From: Akkermansiaceae bacterium
GTDB taxonomy: Bacteria > Verrucomicrobiota > Verrucomicrobiia > Verrucomicrobiales > Akkermansiaceae
Reading direction: 5' to 3'
DNA length: 62,375 nt
Assembly (NCBI GenBank): GCA_024233135.1
Contig: JACKPZ010000023.1
Span: 1 to 62,375, forward strand
In this document: piece by piece, positions 8,714 through 17,300 of the stretch
How the letters are laid out: every line of letters begins with the position of its first letter
Position numbering within the stretch: position 1 is the first letter of the stretch
Program-made: the position numbers and the translations under genes
The notes under the pieces: generated by a model
What the model was told of the DNA's origin: nothing
Database searches by the model: none
The model's input: the letters and a program-made list of their open reading frames with translations, nothing else

Positions 8714-9917
8714 TCAATCCACCGGCTCGTCCCTCAGCAGACGGCCGATTCGCCCGGTGAGTCGCAGGTAGTGGTCCGGCGAAACACCCGGCTCCCTGAG
8801 AAACGGACTCGCCCCCACCGGCGGGTCCTGCGTCGTCTTGAAGATCGCCGTGCCCTCGTCCATCTCGTCGAACATCGCGACGTAGACCGCATCCGCGCCG
8901 GCTTGTTTCGCCGCCACCGCCTGGCTCCAAAGGAATTCACCACCGCGCCGCGGGATCTGGTCGAACGGCGCGTCCCGTCCGCGGCTCTTCTGCAGATTGT
9001 GCCAACTGAAGCCGGGAAACACGACCGGCAGATACGTGATCTTCCGGTCGCGGCACCAAGCGATGTCAGGTTTCAGCACGGACTCCTCCTGCTCCGCCGC
9101 CTGCTCCGGAGTTCCGAATCGCCCCACGGCCCATGGACTGACGATGTCCGCGAGCGCGATGAGTTCGTGCAGCTTCGGATCCGCGATCGTGTCCCGATCC
9201 AGCGTGCGCCAGTAACAAGGCACGCCGAGCATCACCGCACATCCTTCGCCCCGGAAGAAACGGATCAGCCGTTCCCACTCCGCGAGCGCGGCGGGCCGGT
9301 CGTTGAAACCAAGACCCCACAACGACACCAGCGGCTTGCCGCGGAATGCCTGATAGAACGGATCCTCGCCTTTCATCGGGCCGTCGCGGTGGAGCGTCCG
9401 CCAGTCGTCCTCGATCTCGCGCATGCGCTCCGGCTTCATGCCGCTGAAGTCATACATCAGGCACCAGTTCCGTTCTTCCGCGCGCGGCGGCACGGACGTT
9501 CGCGAGCACCCGGCCGAGGCTGTCGCGCACGCCCGCATCCACCGCCTCGACCGCGAAACGCTGGAGAAACACCCCGTCGATGCCAGCCTCGCGCATCCAG
9601 CGGAAGTGACGGCGCACGGTGGCTTCATTCACCGAAGAGAACACCTCGGCCACCCGCCCGTCGGCATGTCGGAACTTCGTCGCGCACCGTTCTTCCGGAG
9701 CGAGTTCGCCCACATCCGGCCAGATCTCGATGTTCACCTGCCCGGGTTCGAACTTCCCGCCCGCCTGATAGTGCCGCCAGCCTTCGCCGGCTCCGTCGCC
9801 CTCGCAGCGGAACCATCCCTGGTATCCGCACATCACCCGGCCGTCCAATTCGTGGCCGGAAACCCGCAGACACGCGACCAACAGGACCGGAACAATGAAA
9901 CGGAGGGCCGCGGACAT
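8714..9917 (-). pseudogene. GH99-like / xylosidase-arabinosidase family secreted protein, single frameshift
   Basis: A signal peptide (MSAALRFIVPVLLVACLRVSG) is followed by VMCGYQGWFRCEGDGAG, the opening of the glycoside hydrolase 99-like proteins often labelled xylosidase/arabinosidase in Verrucomicrobiota and Bacteroidota. Later conserved parts include MREAGIDGVFLQRF, LMYDFSGM and AVYVAMFDEMDEGTAIFK, the last typical of the endo-acting GH99/GH71 fold. The frame changes once near 9480-9486, in a CG-rich run; about 400 residues result after joining. The likely role is hydrolysis of an external polysaccharide, fitting the sulfatases in the window. Confidence 0.75.
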
Positions 9918-9955
9918 GCCGATTCTACGCCGGCCACGCCCGCGGTTTCTCAAGC

Positions 9956-10624
9956 CTAGCGGATCCGCAGCTTCACCGTCGCGGGCTTCGACTTTGTTTT
10001 CCCTTCCTTCACGAGATATGTGAACTTCACCGTTCCCTTGAATCCCTTCGGTGCCTTGTAAACGACCTTCGGCAGCTTGTTTGCGACCAGCTTGCCCACC
10101 TTGGGTTTCCGGGCGATCTGGAATTTCATCTGGGTGCCGATGTCCTCCCCCTTCCCCTTGAGCTTGAAACTCTTCTTGCCGCCACTCTTGACCTTGACCG
10201 TCGCGGGCAGCGCCTTGGGACGTTTGGGCGAGTCGAGATTCTTGATTTCAAACGTGCCGTCGATGAATCCCGCGTACGATCCCGTGTAATCCTCCCTCGA
10301 CGTCCCCGAAGTGCGGGATTCGAAGTCGAGCGTGAACGTTCCGGAATATACTTCCGCCCCCTGGACCCACTTGCTGAAGGTGATGACTCCGGTGTTATTC
10401 GAAACTTTTTTGTAGGAGAACACCGGACCCTTGAAGTCCGCCGCGGTGAGGGTGATCCGTTCGTCTCCGAGATCGTCCGGATAGGTGGCTTTCACCCAAT
10501 CGAAGTCGAGGGTGACGCTCCGGACCGCCGACGGCGCGAGCCCCCCGGCCTGTGAGGACACGGGCATGGCGGAAACGAAAACAAAGACGGCGGAACAAAC
10601 GGTGGGAAGAAACGAAGTCCTCAT
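9956..10624 (-). CDS. Secreted protein with Lys-rich Ig-like C-terminal domain
   Basis: ATG 10624 gives a 222-residue protein with a clear signal peptide (SFLPTVCSAVFVFVSAMPVSSQ). Residues about 30-125 are a beta-rich region. Residues about 140-222 (ALPATVKVKSGGKKSFKLKG ... GTVKFTYLVKEGKTKSKPATVKLRIR) look like one immunoglobulin/cadherin-like repeat of the kind found at the end of large verrucomicrobial surface proteins. Basic residues are unusually frequent. It has no recognisable catalytic motif. An in-frame extension upstream of 10624 exists but lacks a sensible signal peptide. Confidence 0.6.
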   Translation of the reverse strand: MRTSFLPTVCSAVFVFVSAMPVSSQAGGLAPSAVRSVTLDFDWVKATYPDDLGDERITLTAADFKGPVFSYKKVSNNTGVITFSKWVQGAEVYSGTFTLDFESRTSGTSREDYTGSYAGFIDGTFEIKNLDSPKRPKALPATVKVKSGGKKSFKLKGKGEDIGTQMKFQIARKPKVGKLVANKLPKVVYKAPKGFKGTVKFTYLVKEGKTKSKPATVKLRIR

Positions 10625-10799
10625 GGCGGAAGGAGCAGGGATTGAAAACGCGCGCGGGCGGACCGCAAAAACCACATCGACCCTACACCCGGCACGACGG
10701 CTCCGGCAAGCAGTGGATTGCGCGAAAAAGTCACGCGGAGCTTCCCCTTCGAGAGCGAACGGACAAAACCAAACCCGGCTCCGGGCGCGATCCAAGCGC

Positions 10800-11792
10800 T
10801 CAGTCCTCCTTGAACGGCTCGGCGCGGCGTTCGTCGATGCAGCGGGTGAGCCAGGAGACGAGCTTGTCCGCCTCGTCGGACTCGGTGCGAAGGGCACCGA
10901 GTTCCGACCACTCGAGGTGGCTGCGCGAACGCGGCGCTGCGATGCGGTTGACGTCGAGTTTCGCCATCACCGCCTCGGTTTCGCGCGGGTGGGCGTTGAG
11001 GATGTTCGCGGGGCGCGGCAGTTCGTCGAGCGCCTCGGGGGTGAGGCCGAACGAGGTGACGCCGACGCCGAACAATCCGCTCAGGCGCCGCAGGCTGTCG
11101 GCCAGCGCCTCGTCCTCGACGGGCGCGGCATAGACCAGCTCGCCGCCGTGGGCCCAGGTGGAAACGGCCAGCGTTTGATAAAAATCCTCACGGAAGGTCT
11201 GCAGCGACGGCTGGATGCGCAGGCGGGTGGCGTGCAGCCGGAAGGGGGCGATGCCGAGGCGTTGTTTGAAATCGAGCATCGTGCCGTCGAGCGCCATCTC
11301 CTCGTCGGGCGCGCCGCCGGTTTCCCAGTCGACGAGCACCAGCTCGGGATACTTCCACAGGTTGGCGATCGGCGCGTCCTTGCCGAAAGCCTGGCGGAAG
11401 GCGAAGGGAAAGCGGCCGTTGATCTCGTAGAAACGGGTCACCACGGCACGGAACTTGCGGATCCGCAGCATCGTGTTGTCGACCATGTCCTGATCGACGG
11501 TGGTCAGGTCGTCCAAGCGGCCCTGGGTAAGGGCGAGCAGTTCCTGCGCGCCGGACAGGGCGGGCAGCGGCGCGCTCCGGCGGTAGTATCCCTGGCCTTT
11601 CTCGACCTTCGCGATCGGCGACGCCGGGTCGCACGACATGATCGAGAAATGATAGCGCAGCGAGGCGTCCGAGTAGTTTCCCGTGAGCTGCAGGCGGGTC
11701 AACCGGATGAGCTCCGTCCCTTTGATGGCGTCCGCCGGATTGGCCGGCAACAAGGCGGGAAGGATGTCGGTCAGTTGCTTGCGGAGACTCAT
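10800..11792 (-). CDS. Conserved protein of unknown function, possible winged-helix plus nuclease-like fold
   Basis: A 330-residue soluble protein. The N-terminal 75 residues (ADAIKGTELIRLTRLQL..YSDASLRYHFS..KVEKGQGYYRR) look like a winged helix-turn-helix. The middle (FGKDAPIANLWKYPELVLVDWETG) resembles the strand of PD-(D/E)XK-like COG2958 proteins, but I cannot identify a full catalytic set, so this is a guess. No transmembrane segments or signal. It is divergent from the LolA-like gene at 11957, with a 164-bp gap. Confidence 0.5.
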   Translation of the reverse strand: MSLRKQLTDILPALLPANPADAIKGTELIRLTRLQLTGNYSDASLRYHFSIMSCDPASPIAKVEKGQGYYRRSAPLPALSGAQELLALTQGRLDDLTTVDQDMVDNTMLRIRKFRAVVTRFYEINGRFPFAFRQAFGKDAPIANLWKYPELVLVDWETGGAPDEEMALDGTMLDFKQRLGIAPFRLHATRLRIQPSLQTFREDFYQTLAVSTWAHGGELVYAAPVEDEALADSLRRLSGLFGVGVTSFGLTPEALDELPRPANILNAHPRETEAVMAKLDVNRIAAPRSRSHLEWSELGALRTESDEADKLVSWLTRCIDERRAEPFKED

Positions 11793-11956
11793 GGGGGTTT
11801 GCGGCGCGCTGGGGTGGATCGATCCAATTCGCCCCTCCCGGTGACATCAAGCCCCAAAGACCTTGATTCGAAAAATTTCGGGCGCCGCGGGGCAGATCAT
11901 TTGAAGATTTCGGGACGCGCGCTTGTCCAAGACCGAGAATGCAGCATCTTCCCGGC

Positions 11957-12682
11957 ATGAATTTCAAAGTCTTCGCATGCGCCGCCGCCCTGTGCGCCCT
12001 CGTTCTCCCCGCCCGCGCGCAGCAGCCCACGGCCGCCGAGATCCTCGAGGGCACCCGCATGGCGGCCACCCTCACCAAGCTCGACGAAGGGCTCAGCGGC
12101 AGCCTTCGCAAGGGCAATGACAAGACTCCGGTGACACTCTTCCTCCAGGGCAAGAACATCCAATTCCAGTTTTCCGTGAACAAGGGGGCATGGCAGGTCT
12201 TCCACATGCGGATCAACGACGACGATCTCGATCTGTTCGAACTTCAGAACGGCAAACAGGCGAATTTCCCTGCGTCGAAACTCATGCAGCCGATCGCCGG
12301 CACCGATCTCACCTACGAGGACCTCGCATTGCGTTTCCTCTACTGGCCGAACCCGAAAATGGAGGGCACCGAGAAGGTCGCCGGCCAGGAGTGTTACAAG
12401 ATCCGCATCGACAAGCCGAAGGGCGCGGCCGGCCGCTACGAGGTCGTCTACGTCTGGGTGCACACGAAATACGGCGCCTTCATGCGCATCCGCGGCCACG
12501 ACAAGAATGGCGGGCTGGTGAAGGAATTCCAGGTGGAGGACGTCATGCAGGTGGCCAAGGATACGTGGACGCTGCGCAAGATGCAGGTCTCCAGCCACAA
12601 CCCCGCCAACGGCCGCCGCACATCGATCACCGACGTCACCTTCGACTCGCCCCGCAAGGCCGGCCCGCGCGGACTGCGCTGA
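11957..12682 (+). CDS. LolA-like outer-membrane lipoprotein-sorting family protein
   Basis: The chosen ATG (11957) starts a 241-residue protein with a signal peptide (MNFKVFACAAALCALVLPARAQ). The body (TAAEILEGTRMAATLTKLDEGLSGSL... VAGQECYKIRIDKPKGA.. YVWVHTKYGAFMRIRGHDKNG) matches the COG2834-type LolA/LolB fold, an open beta-barrel that binds acyl chains. Members are periplasmic carriers or DUF4292-like proteins. The true LolA is usually shorter, so this may be a paralogue with another cargo. It stands alone, followed by an inverted repeat. Confidence 0.65.
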   Translation: MNFKVFACAAALCALVLPARAQQPTAAEILEGTRMAATLTKLDEGLSGSLRKGNDKTPVTLFLQGKNIQFQFSVNKGAWQVFHMRINDDDLDLFELQNGKQANFPASKLMQPIAGTDLTYEDLALRFLYWPNPKMEGTEKVAGQECYKIRIDKPKGAAGRYEVVYVWVHTKYGAFMRIRGHDKNGGLVKEFQVEDVMQVAKDTWTLRKMQVSSHNPANGRRTSITDVTFDSPRKAGPRGLR

Positions 12683-12714
12683 TTCCATTGCCATGAGCCC
12701 GAGTTCTGAAATGG

Positions 12715-12860
12715 GAACCACGAAACGCACGAAAAGGCACGAAAGGAAGGTGATCCGGCAAGATCGGGGTGATCACCCACAGGATGAGAGTCTCTCAAGT
12801 CTCAACTCTTTCTTTTTCGTGAACTTTGGTGTCGTTCGTGGTTTCGGTTTTCCTTTGTAG
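12715..12860. repeat. ACCACGAAA inverted repeat, copy A
   Basis: The left arm (12715-12748) reads GAACCACGAAACGCACGAAA plus AGGCACGAAAGG. The right arm (about 12811-12850) is its imperfect reverse complement (TTTCGTG ... TTCGTGGTTTC). It fills the gap between the LolA-like gene and tatD. Three related copies lie at 28956-29091, 29934-30003 and 37909-37991. Confidence 0.75.
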
Positions 12861-12861
12861 G

Positions 12862-13626
12862 ATGAGTGGTTGGATCGACGCCCACAACCACCTGCAGGAC
12901 CCGCGGCTGGGAGATGTGGTGGCCGAAACGAAACGCGCCGGCGTGGCCCGCTGCGTCGTGAACGCCACGCGGGAGGAGGACTGGCAGGCGGTTTCCGATC
13001 TGGCGGAACAGCACCCGGACTTCGTGATCCCCGCTTTCGGCATCCACCCGTGGCACGCGCACACGGCCGGCGACAGGTGGCAGGACCGGCTGCGCGGGTT
13101 GTTGGAGAAACATCCGCGGTCGTCCGTCGGGGAGATCGGCCTCGACAAGTGGGTGGCCGAACCGTCGATCGAAATCCAGATGCCGGTGTTTCTCGATCAA
13201 CTGCGCATCGCCCGCGAGCTCGACCGGCCGGCGACCATCCACTGCCTCAAGGCATGGGGGCCGCTGTTCGATGCCTTCGACGAATGCGAGCCGCCGGCGC
13301 GTTTCCTGATGCATTCGTTCAACGGGTCGATCGAAAGCGCCCGCCGCCTGCTGCCGCTCGGCGCGTGGTTCTCGTGCTCCGGGTATTTCCTCCAGCCGAG
13401 GAAATCCACGGCGCTCGATGTGTTCCGCGAGCTTCCGCCGGACCGGATCCTGTTGGAAACCGACGCACCGGACATGGCCCCTCCGGAGGAGTTCCGCAGC
13501 CATCCCCTGCCGGAAAACCACAACCACCCGGCGAACCTGACGGCCATTGGAAAGGCGCTGGCTGGGAAACTCGGCATCGACCCGGGTATCTTCGAGCGCA
13601 ACGCCCGGTCCTTCTTCGGCCTCTGA
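12862..13626 (+). CDS. TatD-family metal-dependent hydrolase/DNase
   Basis: Starting at ATG 12862 the product is 254 residues. It has the TatD signature: IDAHNHLQD (HxH metal pair), FGIHPWHA, GEIGLDKW (glutamate ligand), TIHCLKAW, MHSFNGS and LLETDAPDM (final Asp). TatD enzymes are TIM-barrel nucleases or deoxyribonucleases in the cytoplasm. The spacing of motifs is normal. It is followed by pdxH 39 bp downstream on the same strand and may be cotranscribed. Confidence 0.88.
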   Translation: MSGWIDAHNHLQDPRLGDVVAETKRAGVARCVVNATREEDWQAVSDLAEQHPDFVIPAFGIHPWHAHTAGDRWQDRLRGLLEKHPRSSVGEIGLDKWVAEPSIEIQMPVFLDQLRIARELDRPATIHCLKAWGPLFDAFDECEPPARFLMHSFNGSIESARRLLPLGAWFSCSGYFLQPRKSTALDVFRELPPDRILLETDAPDMAPPEEFRSHPLPENHNHPANLTAIGKALAGKLGIDPGIFERNARSFFGL

Positions 13627-13665
13627 TGCCTTGCACGACGGGCGGCGCGGCGCTACGCATCCGCC

Positions 13666-14301
13666 ATGGATCTCGCCGATTTCCGCAAAGAATACTCCAG
13701 CCGCGGCCTTCACCGCGAGGATCTTGATCCGGATCCGGTCGCACAGTTTTCCACATGGTTCCAACAGGCCATCGAGGTCGGCGTCAACGAGCCGAACGCG
13801 ATGACCCTGGCCACCGTTGATGAAACCGGCATGCCGTTCCAGCGCACCGTGCTGCTCAAGTATTTCGACACCGACGGCTTCGTGTTTTTCACCAACTACG
13901 GCAGCCGCAAGTCCGCGCAGATCGCCGCCAACCCGAAGGTCTCGCTGTTGTTCCCGTGGATCACGCTCGAGCGGCAGGTCATCGTCCAGGGAACGGCGGA
14001 GAAGATCAGCAGCGCCGAGTCGCTCAAGTATTTCGCCAGCCGGCCGCGCGAGTCGCAGATGGGGGCATGGGTCTCGAACCAGAGCGAGGTCATCACGTCG
14101 CGCAAGTTCCTCATGCAGAAACTCGCCGAGATCAAAGACAAGTTCCAGCACGGCGAGATCCCGCTGCCCTCGTTCTGGGGCGGCTACCGGGTGAAGCCGG
14201 AGATGATCGAATTCTGGCAAGGCGGCCCCGCGCGCCTGCACGACCGGTTTCTCTATCAGAAATCGGAAACCGGTTGGAAGACCGACCGGCTTTCGCCTTG
14301 A
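13666..14301 (+). CDS. pdxH: Pyridoxamine 5'-phosphate oxidase
   Basis: A 211-residue FMN flavoprotein that oxidises pyridoxine or pyridoxamine 5'-phosphate to pyridoxal phosphate, the last step of vitamin B6 synthesis and salvage. Diagnostic segments are AMTLATVDETGMPFQRTVLLK, FFTNYGSRKSAQIAANP, WITLERQVIVQG, SRPRESQMGAWVSNQS and the C-terminal signature EFWQGGPARLHDR. Length is normal. It sits behind tatD and converges on the alpha-2-macroglobulin gene, separated by a double hairpin. Confidence 0.95.
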   Translation: MDLADFRKEYSSRGLHREDLDPDPVAQFSTWFQQAIEVGVNEPNAMTLATVDETGMPFQRTVLLKYFDTDGFVFFTNYGSRKSAQIAANPKVSLLFPWITLERQVIVQGTAEKISSAESLKYFASRPRESQMGAWVSNQSEVITSRKFLMQKLAEIKDKFQHGEIPLPSFWGGYRVKPEMIEFWQGGPARLHDRFLYQKSETGWKTDRLSP

Positions 14302-14308
14302 GCGGCAC

Positions 14309-14369
14309 GTAGGCGCGGTCGTGAGACCGCGATCCCGGGCGAGAAACGCATTCTCACGAATGCGCCTAC
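14309..14369. repeat. Paired GTAGGCGC hairpin elements
   Basis: Two arms in inverted orientation: GTAGGCGC then GGTC-GTGA-GACC-GCG at 14309-14331, and the complement of GTAGGCGC-ATTC-GTGA-GAAT-GCG at 14347-14369. Each arm is itself a hairpin with a GTGA loop, and the stem bases differ between arms in a compensating way. The second arm contains the TAG stop of the alpha-2-macroglobulin gene. A third copy lies at 35259-35282. It probably folds at the end of both converging transcripts. Confidence 0.8.
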
Positions 14370-17300
14370 ATCCCGCTGATGACGAGCCGGATATCCTCCG
14401 AGTTTCCGCGCAGCTCGGGGGCATACATCGCCTCCGCGGTGGCGGGCAGGGCTTTGTAGTTGCCCGGGGCTTCCGCACGGAGCTGATAGCGCAGCGTATG
14501 CGTTCCCCGCGGCAGCGCGCGGATGAAGAAATCGACCGTCTCGTCGCGCGGCTCCATGTAGGCGCGGAAACCCTCGCTCGACGGCACATATCCGCTCAAG
14601 GCATCCAGCGCTTCGAATCCCGCCGCCTTGTGATCGGAAAAGATGAGGTATTCGTAGTCATTCTTGCTCTCGAGCACGAGTTCCACCTCGATCCGGTCGC
14701 CGGACTTCACCGCAGTGCCATCGGCGAGCGGCTCGCGACGGAAGCGTTCGACGTGCTGGCTCACGACGAGGCCGGAGGCATCCGGCACCTCGGTGTCCTT
14801 CTCCAGCTCGATCAGTTTGGAAACCCGCCGTTTCACCTTCACTTCCAGACCCGCGGCGCGGAGTTTCTCCTCCAGCGTGAACACTTCGAGATAGGCGTTC
14901 GCATAGAGCGTCCCCTTGCCCGAGCGGCGCAGTTCGATCTGGTGTTTCCCGGCGGTCACTTCCCCACCCGTAAGCAAGACGGTGCCGTCGAAGCTGAAGA
15001 GATTGTCCTTCGTGATGGAAACCGTTTTGAGCGACTTCCCGTCGAGCACGACCTCGACTTCCATGTCGGGCGTTTGTTCACCGGATGCCTTGGCGTAGGC
15101 GGCGATCGCCTCGATCGCATAGGCGGTGTCGCGGGTGGAATTCCAGTAGCTGCCGTTCTTGCGGTTGTTGACGAGGTATTTCGCAAGCCCGCGGGTGTCG
15201 GCATCCTTCGGATTCACCGCGGAGAGAAGTTTCAGATACCATGCGTTCGCCTCGACCTCGCTGCCATACCAAAACCACCAGGAACCACGCTTTTGGAGAT
15301 CGAGATAGGCCGTCTGGTTTTCTTCGTCGCGTTTCAGGTACTGGGCGACCATGCGGACGAGTTCGTCGCGGCGCGCCTCGTCGCCCTTGCGGTGTTGTTC
15401 CAGGCCGACGAGGCATTTGGCATAGACCGGCAGCTCCTTGCGATCCCGATAGAGAAACGCGAGCATCGGCTCGGAATCGCGTTTCGCTCCGCCGAGAATC
15501 ATGCGGACGAAGGCGTCGGTGGAATCGCAACGCGCCTTCTCACGGCGCTTCGTCGGTTTCAACTTCTTGCCGGCATCGCGGAGCGCCTGACGCTCGACGT
15601 AAAACTGTAGAGCATCCACCTGTTGCCGCTCGTAAGCCATCAACCAGGCGACACCCGACTGGAGCACCCGATCCGGCACCTCCGCGCCGTTTTCCTTCGC
15701 TACAAGCAAACCGTGCACGACCACCGCTGTGGTGTGCGGCCACGATTGCTCACCGTATCCCGAGAACCATCCCCAGCCGCCGTCGGAGTTTTGCATCGAG
15801 GTGAGTTTCTCCACACCCCTGGCCACCATCTTCTCCACCTCGGCTTCGTCGAAGACGGGATTGTCTTGCCAACGTTTCCACTGCTCCGCGCGGTCCGCGG
15901 CGTTGCCGAGTTCCTGCGGGTTCAGGTTGGTCCTCTTGGCTTTCACTTCATCGAGCGAAACGCCCATCTCCTCCAGCATCCGCTGGGCGATGACGGTCGG
16001 AACGAAGCGGTTCAAGGTCTGCTCGGTGCATCCATGGGGATAACTCGCGAGATAGGGAATCGCATCGACCACCGAGGTGGCGATCGACGGGGAGAACCGG
16101 ATGGTGAGTTTCGTTTGCTCCGGACGGCGTTCCTCCGGCACCTCGATCCCGATCGTCTCGGAATCGCCCTCGACCACGCGGCTCCACGCGTCCTGGCGAA
16201 GCATGCCATGGACGAGCACCGGCAGCGTGCGTTCGACCGCGTCGCCGTCGTCACCGGCATCCGCTTTCATGCGAATGACCGCCTCGCCTTCCTTGAGCGC
16301 CTTCACACGCCAATCGACGCGAGTTTCCGAGTTCGCCGCGATGGCCACGGTCTTCGGCGCGCCGTCGATCGCTTCGAGACTTCCGCCATCAAGTTCGAGG
16401 GAAACGGTGACTTTCTTCGGCGCGTCGTGATCGTTGTGCACCACGGCGGAGAACACCGACTCGTCGCGCTCGACGAGGAAACGCGGAGCCTGCAGGCGCA
16501 CGAGAAGTTCCTTCGACGTGATGATCTCCGCGCTGCCCTCGCCGACGCGGGTGCCGGGAAGCAGCGTCCAGACACGCGCTTTCCATGTGGTGAGGTTGTC
16601 GGGAAATTCCAAGGGCACCTCGGCGCGGCCGTCCGCTCCGGTTTTCACCGAGCCCGACCATTTCAACAGATCGGCAAAGTCCTTGCGGACGACAACCTCC
16701 GGCTGGCCGTCCCCTCCGCCGCCGCCCGCGGCGAAAGCGTCGACCGAGCCCTCCGCCATCATCGCGGAAGCGGGGGCGACATCCAGGGTGGCATCAGCAA
16801 AATCCATCCCACGCGCCATCTTCGAGCGAACCCCGCCGAACCTCGCCCCAGCCATGGCCACCGCCTCATCACCGAAGCTGCCGAGCTGCGACATCGCCTT
16901 CTGCCCCTCGCGGATGAGAACTCCCGAAGCGGGGAGAAGCGAGTCATTCAATCCGTAGTTCTGATAGGAGTTCTTCCACTCCCAGAAGTTTTCCAGAATC
17001 GGCCCGACGTTCGATCCGCCGGTGATCGCTTCGAGGGACTTGTCATAAATGGCCACGACCGCTTCACCGGAAACCGGTTCGCCGTTCTCATCGCGGAGGA
17101 TGATGGCGAGGCTGGATTTCTCGCGCGGTTTCACGCGGTCTTTCGCCGGTTCGAGCGTCACTTCGATCGCCTTGCTCGCCGGCGGCAGGAGGATTTCCTT
17201 CACCGCCTTGTGCACCTGCGCTCCGTGGACGGTGACGGCCTCGACAAACATGTTGGGCATGTCCCGCAGATCGAGCGGGACATCGATTTCGGAACTCTTG

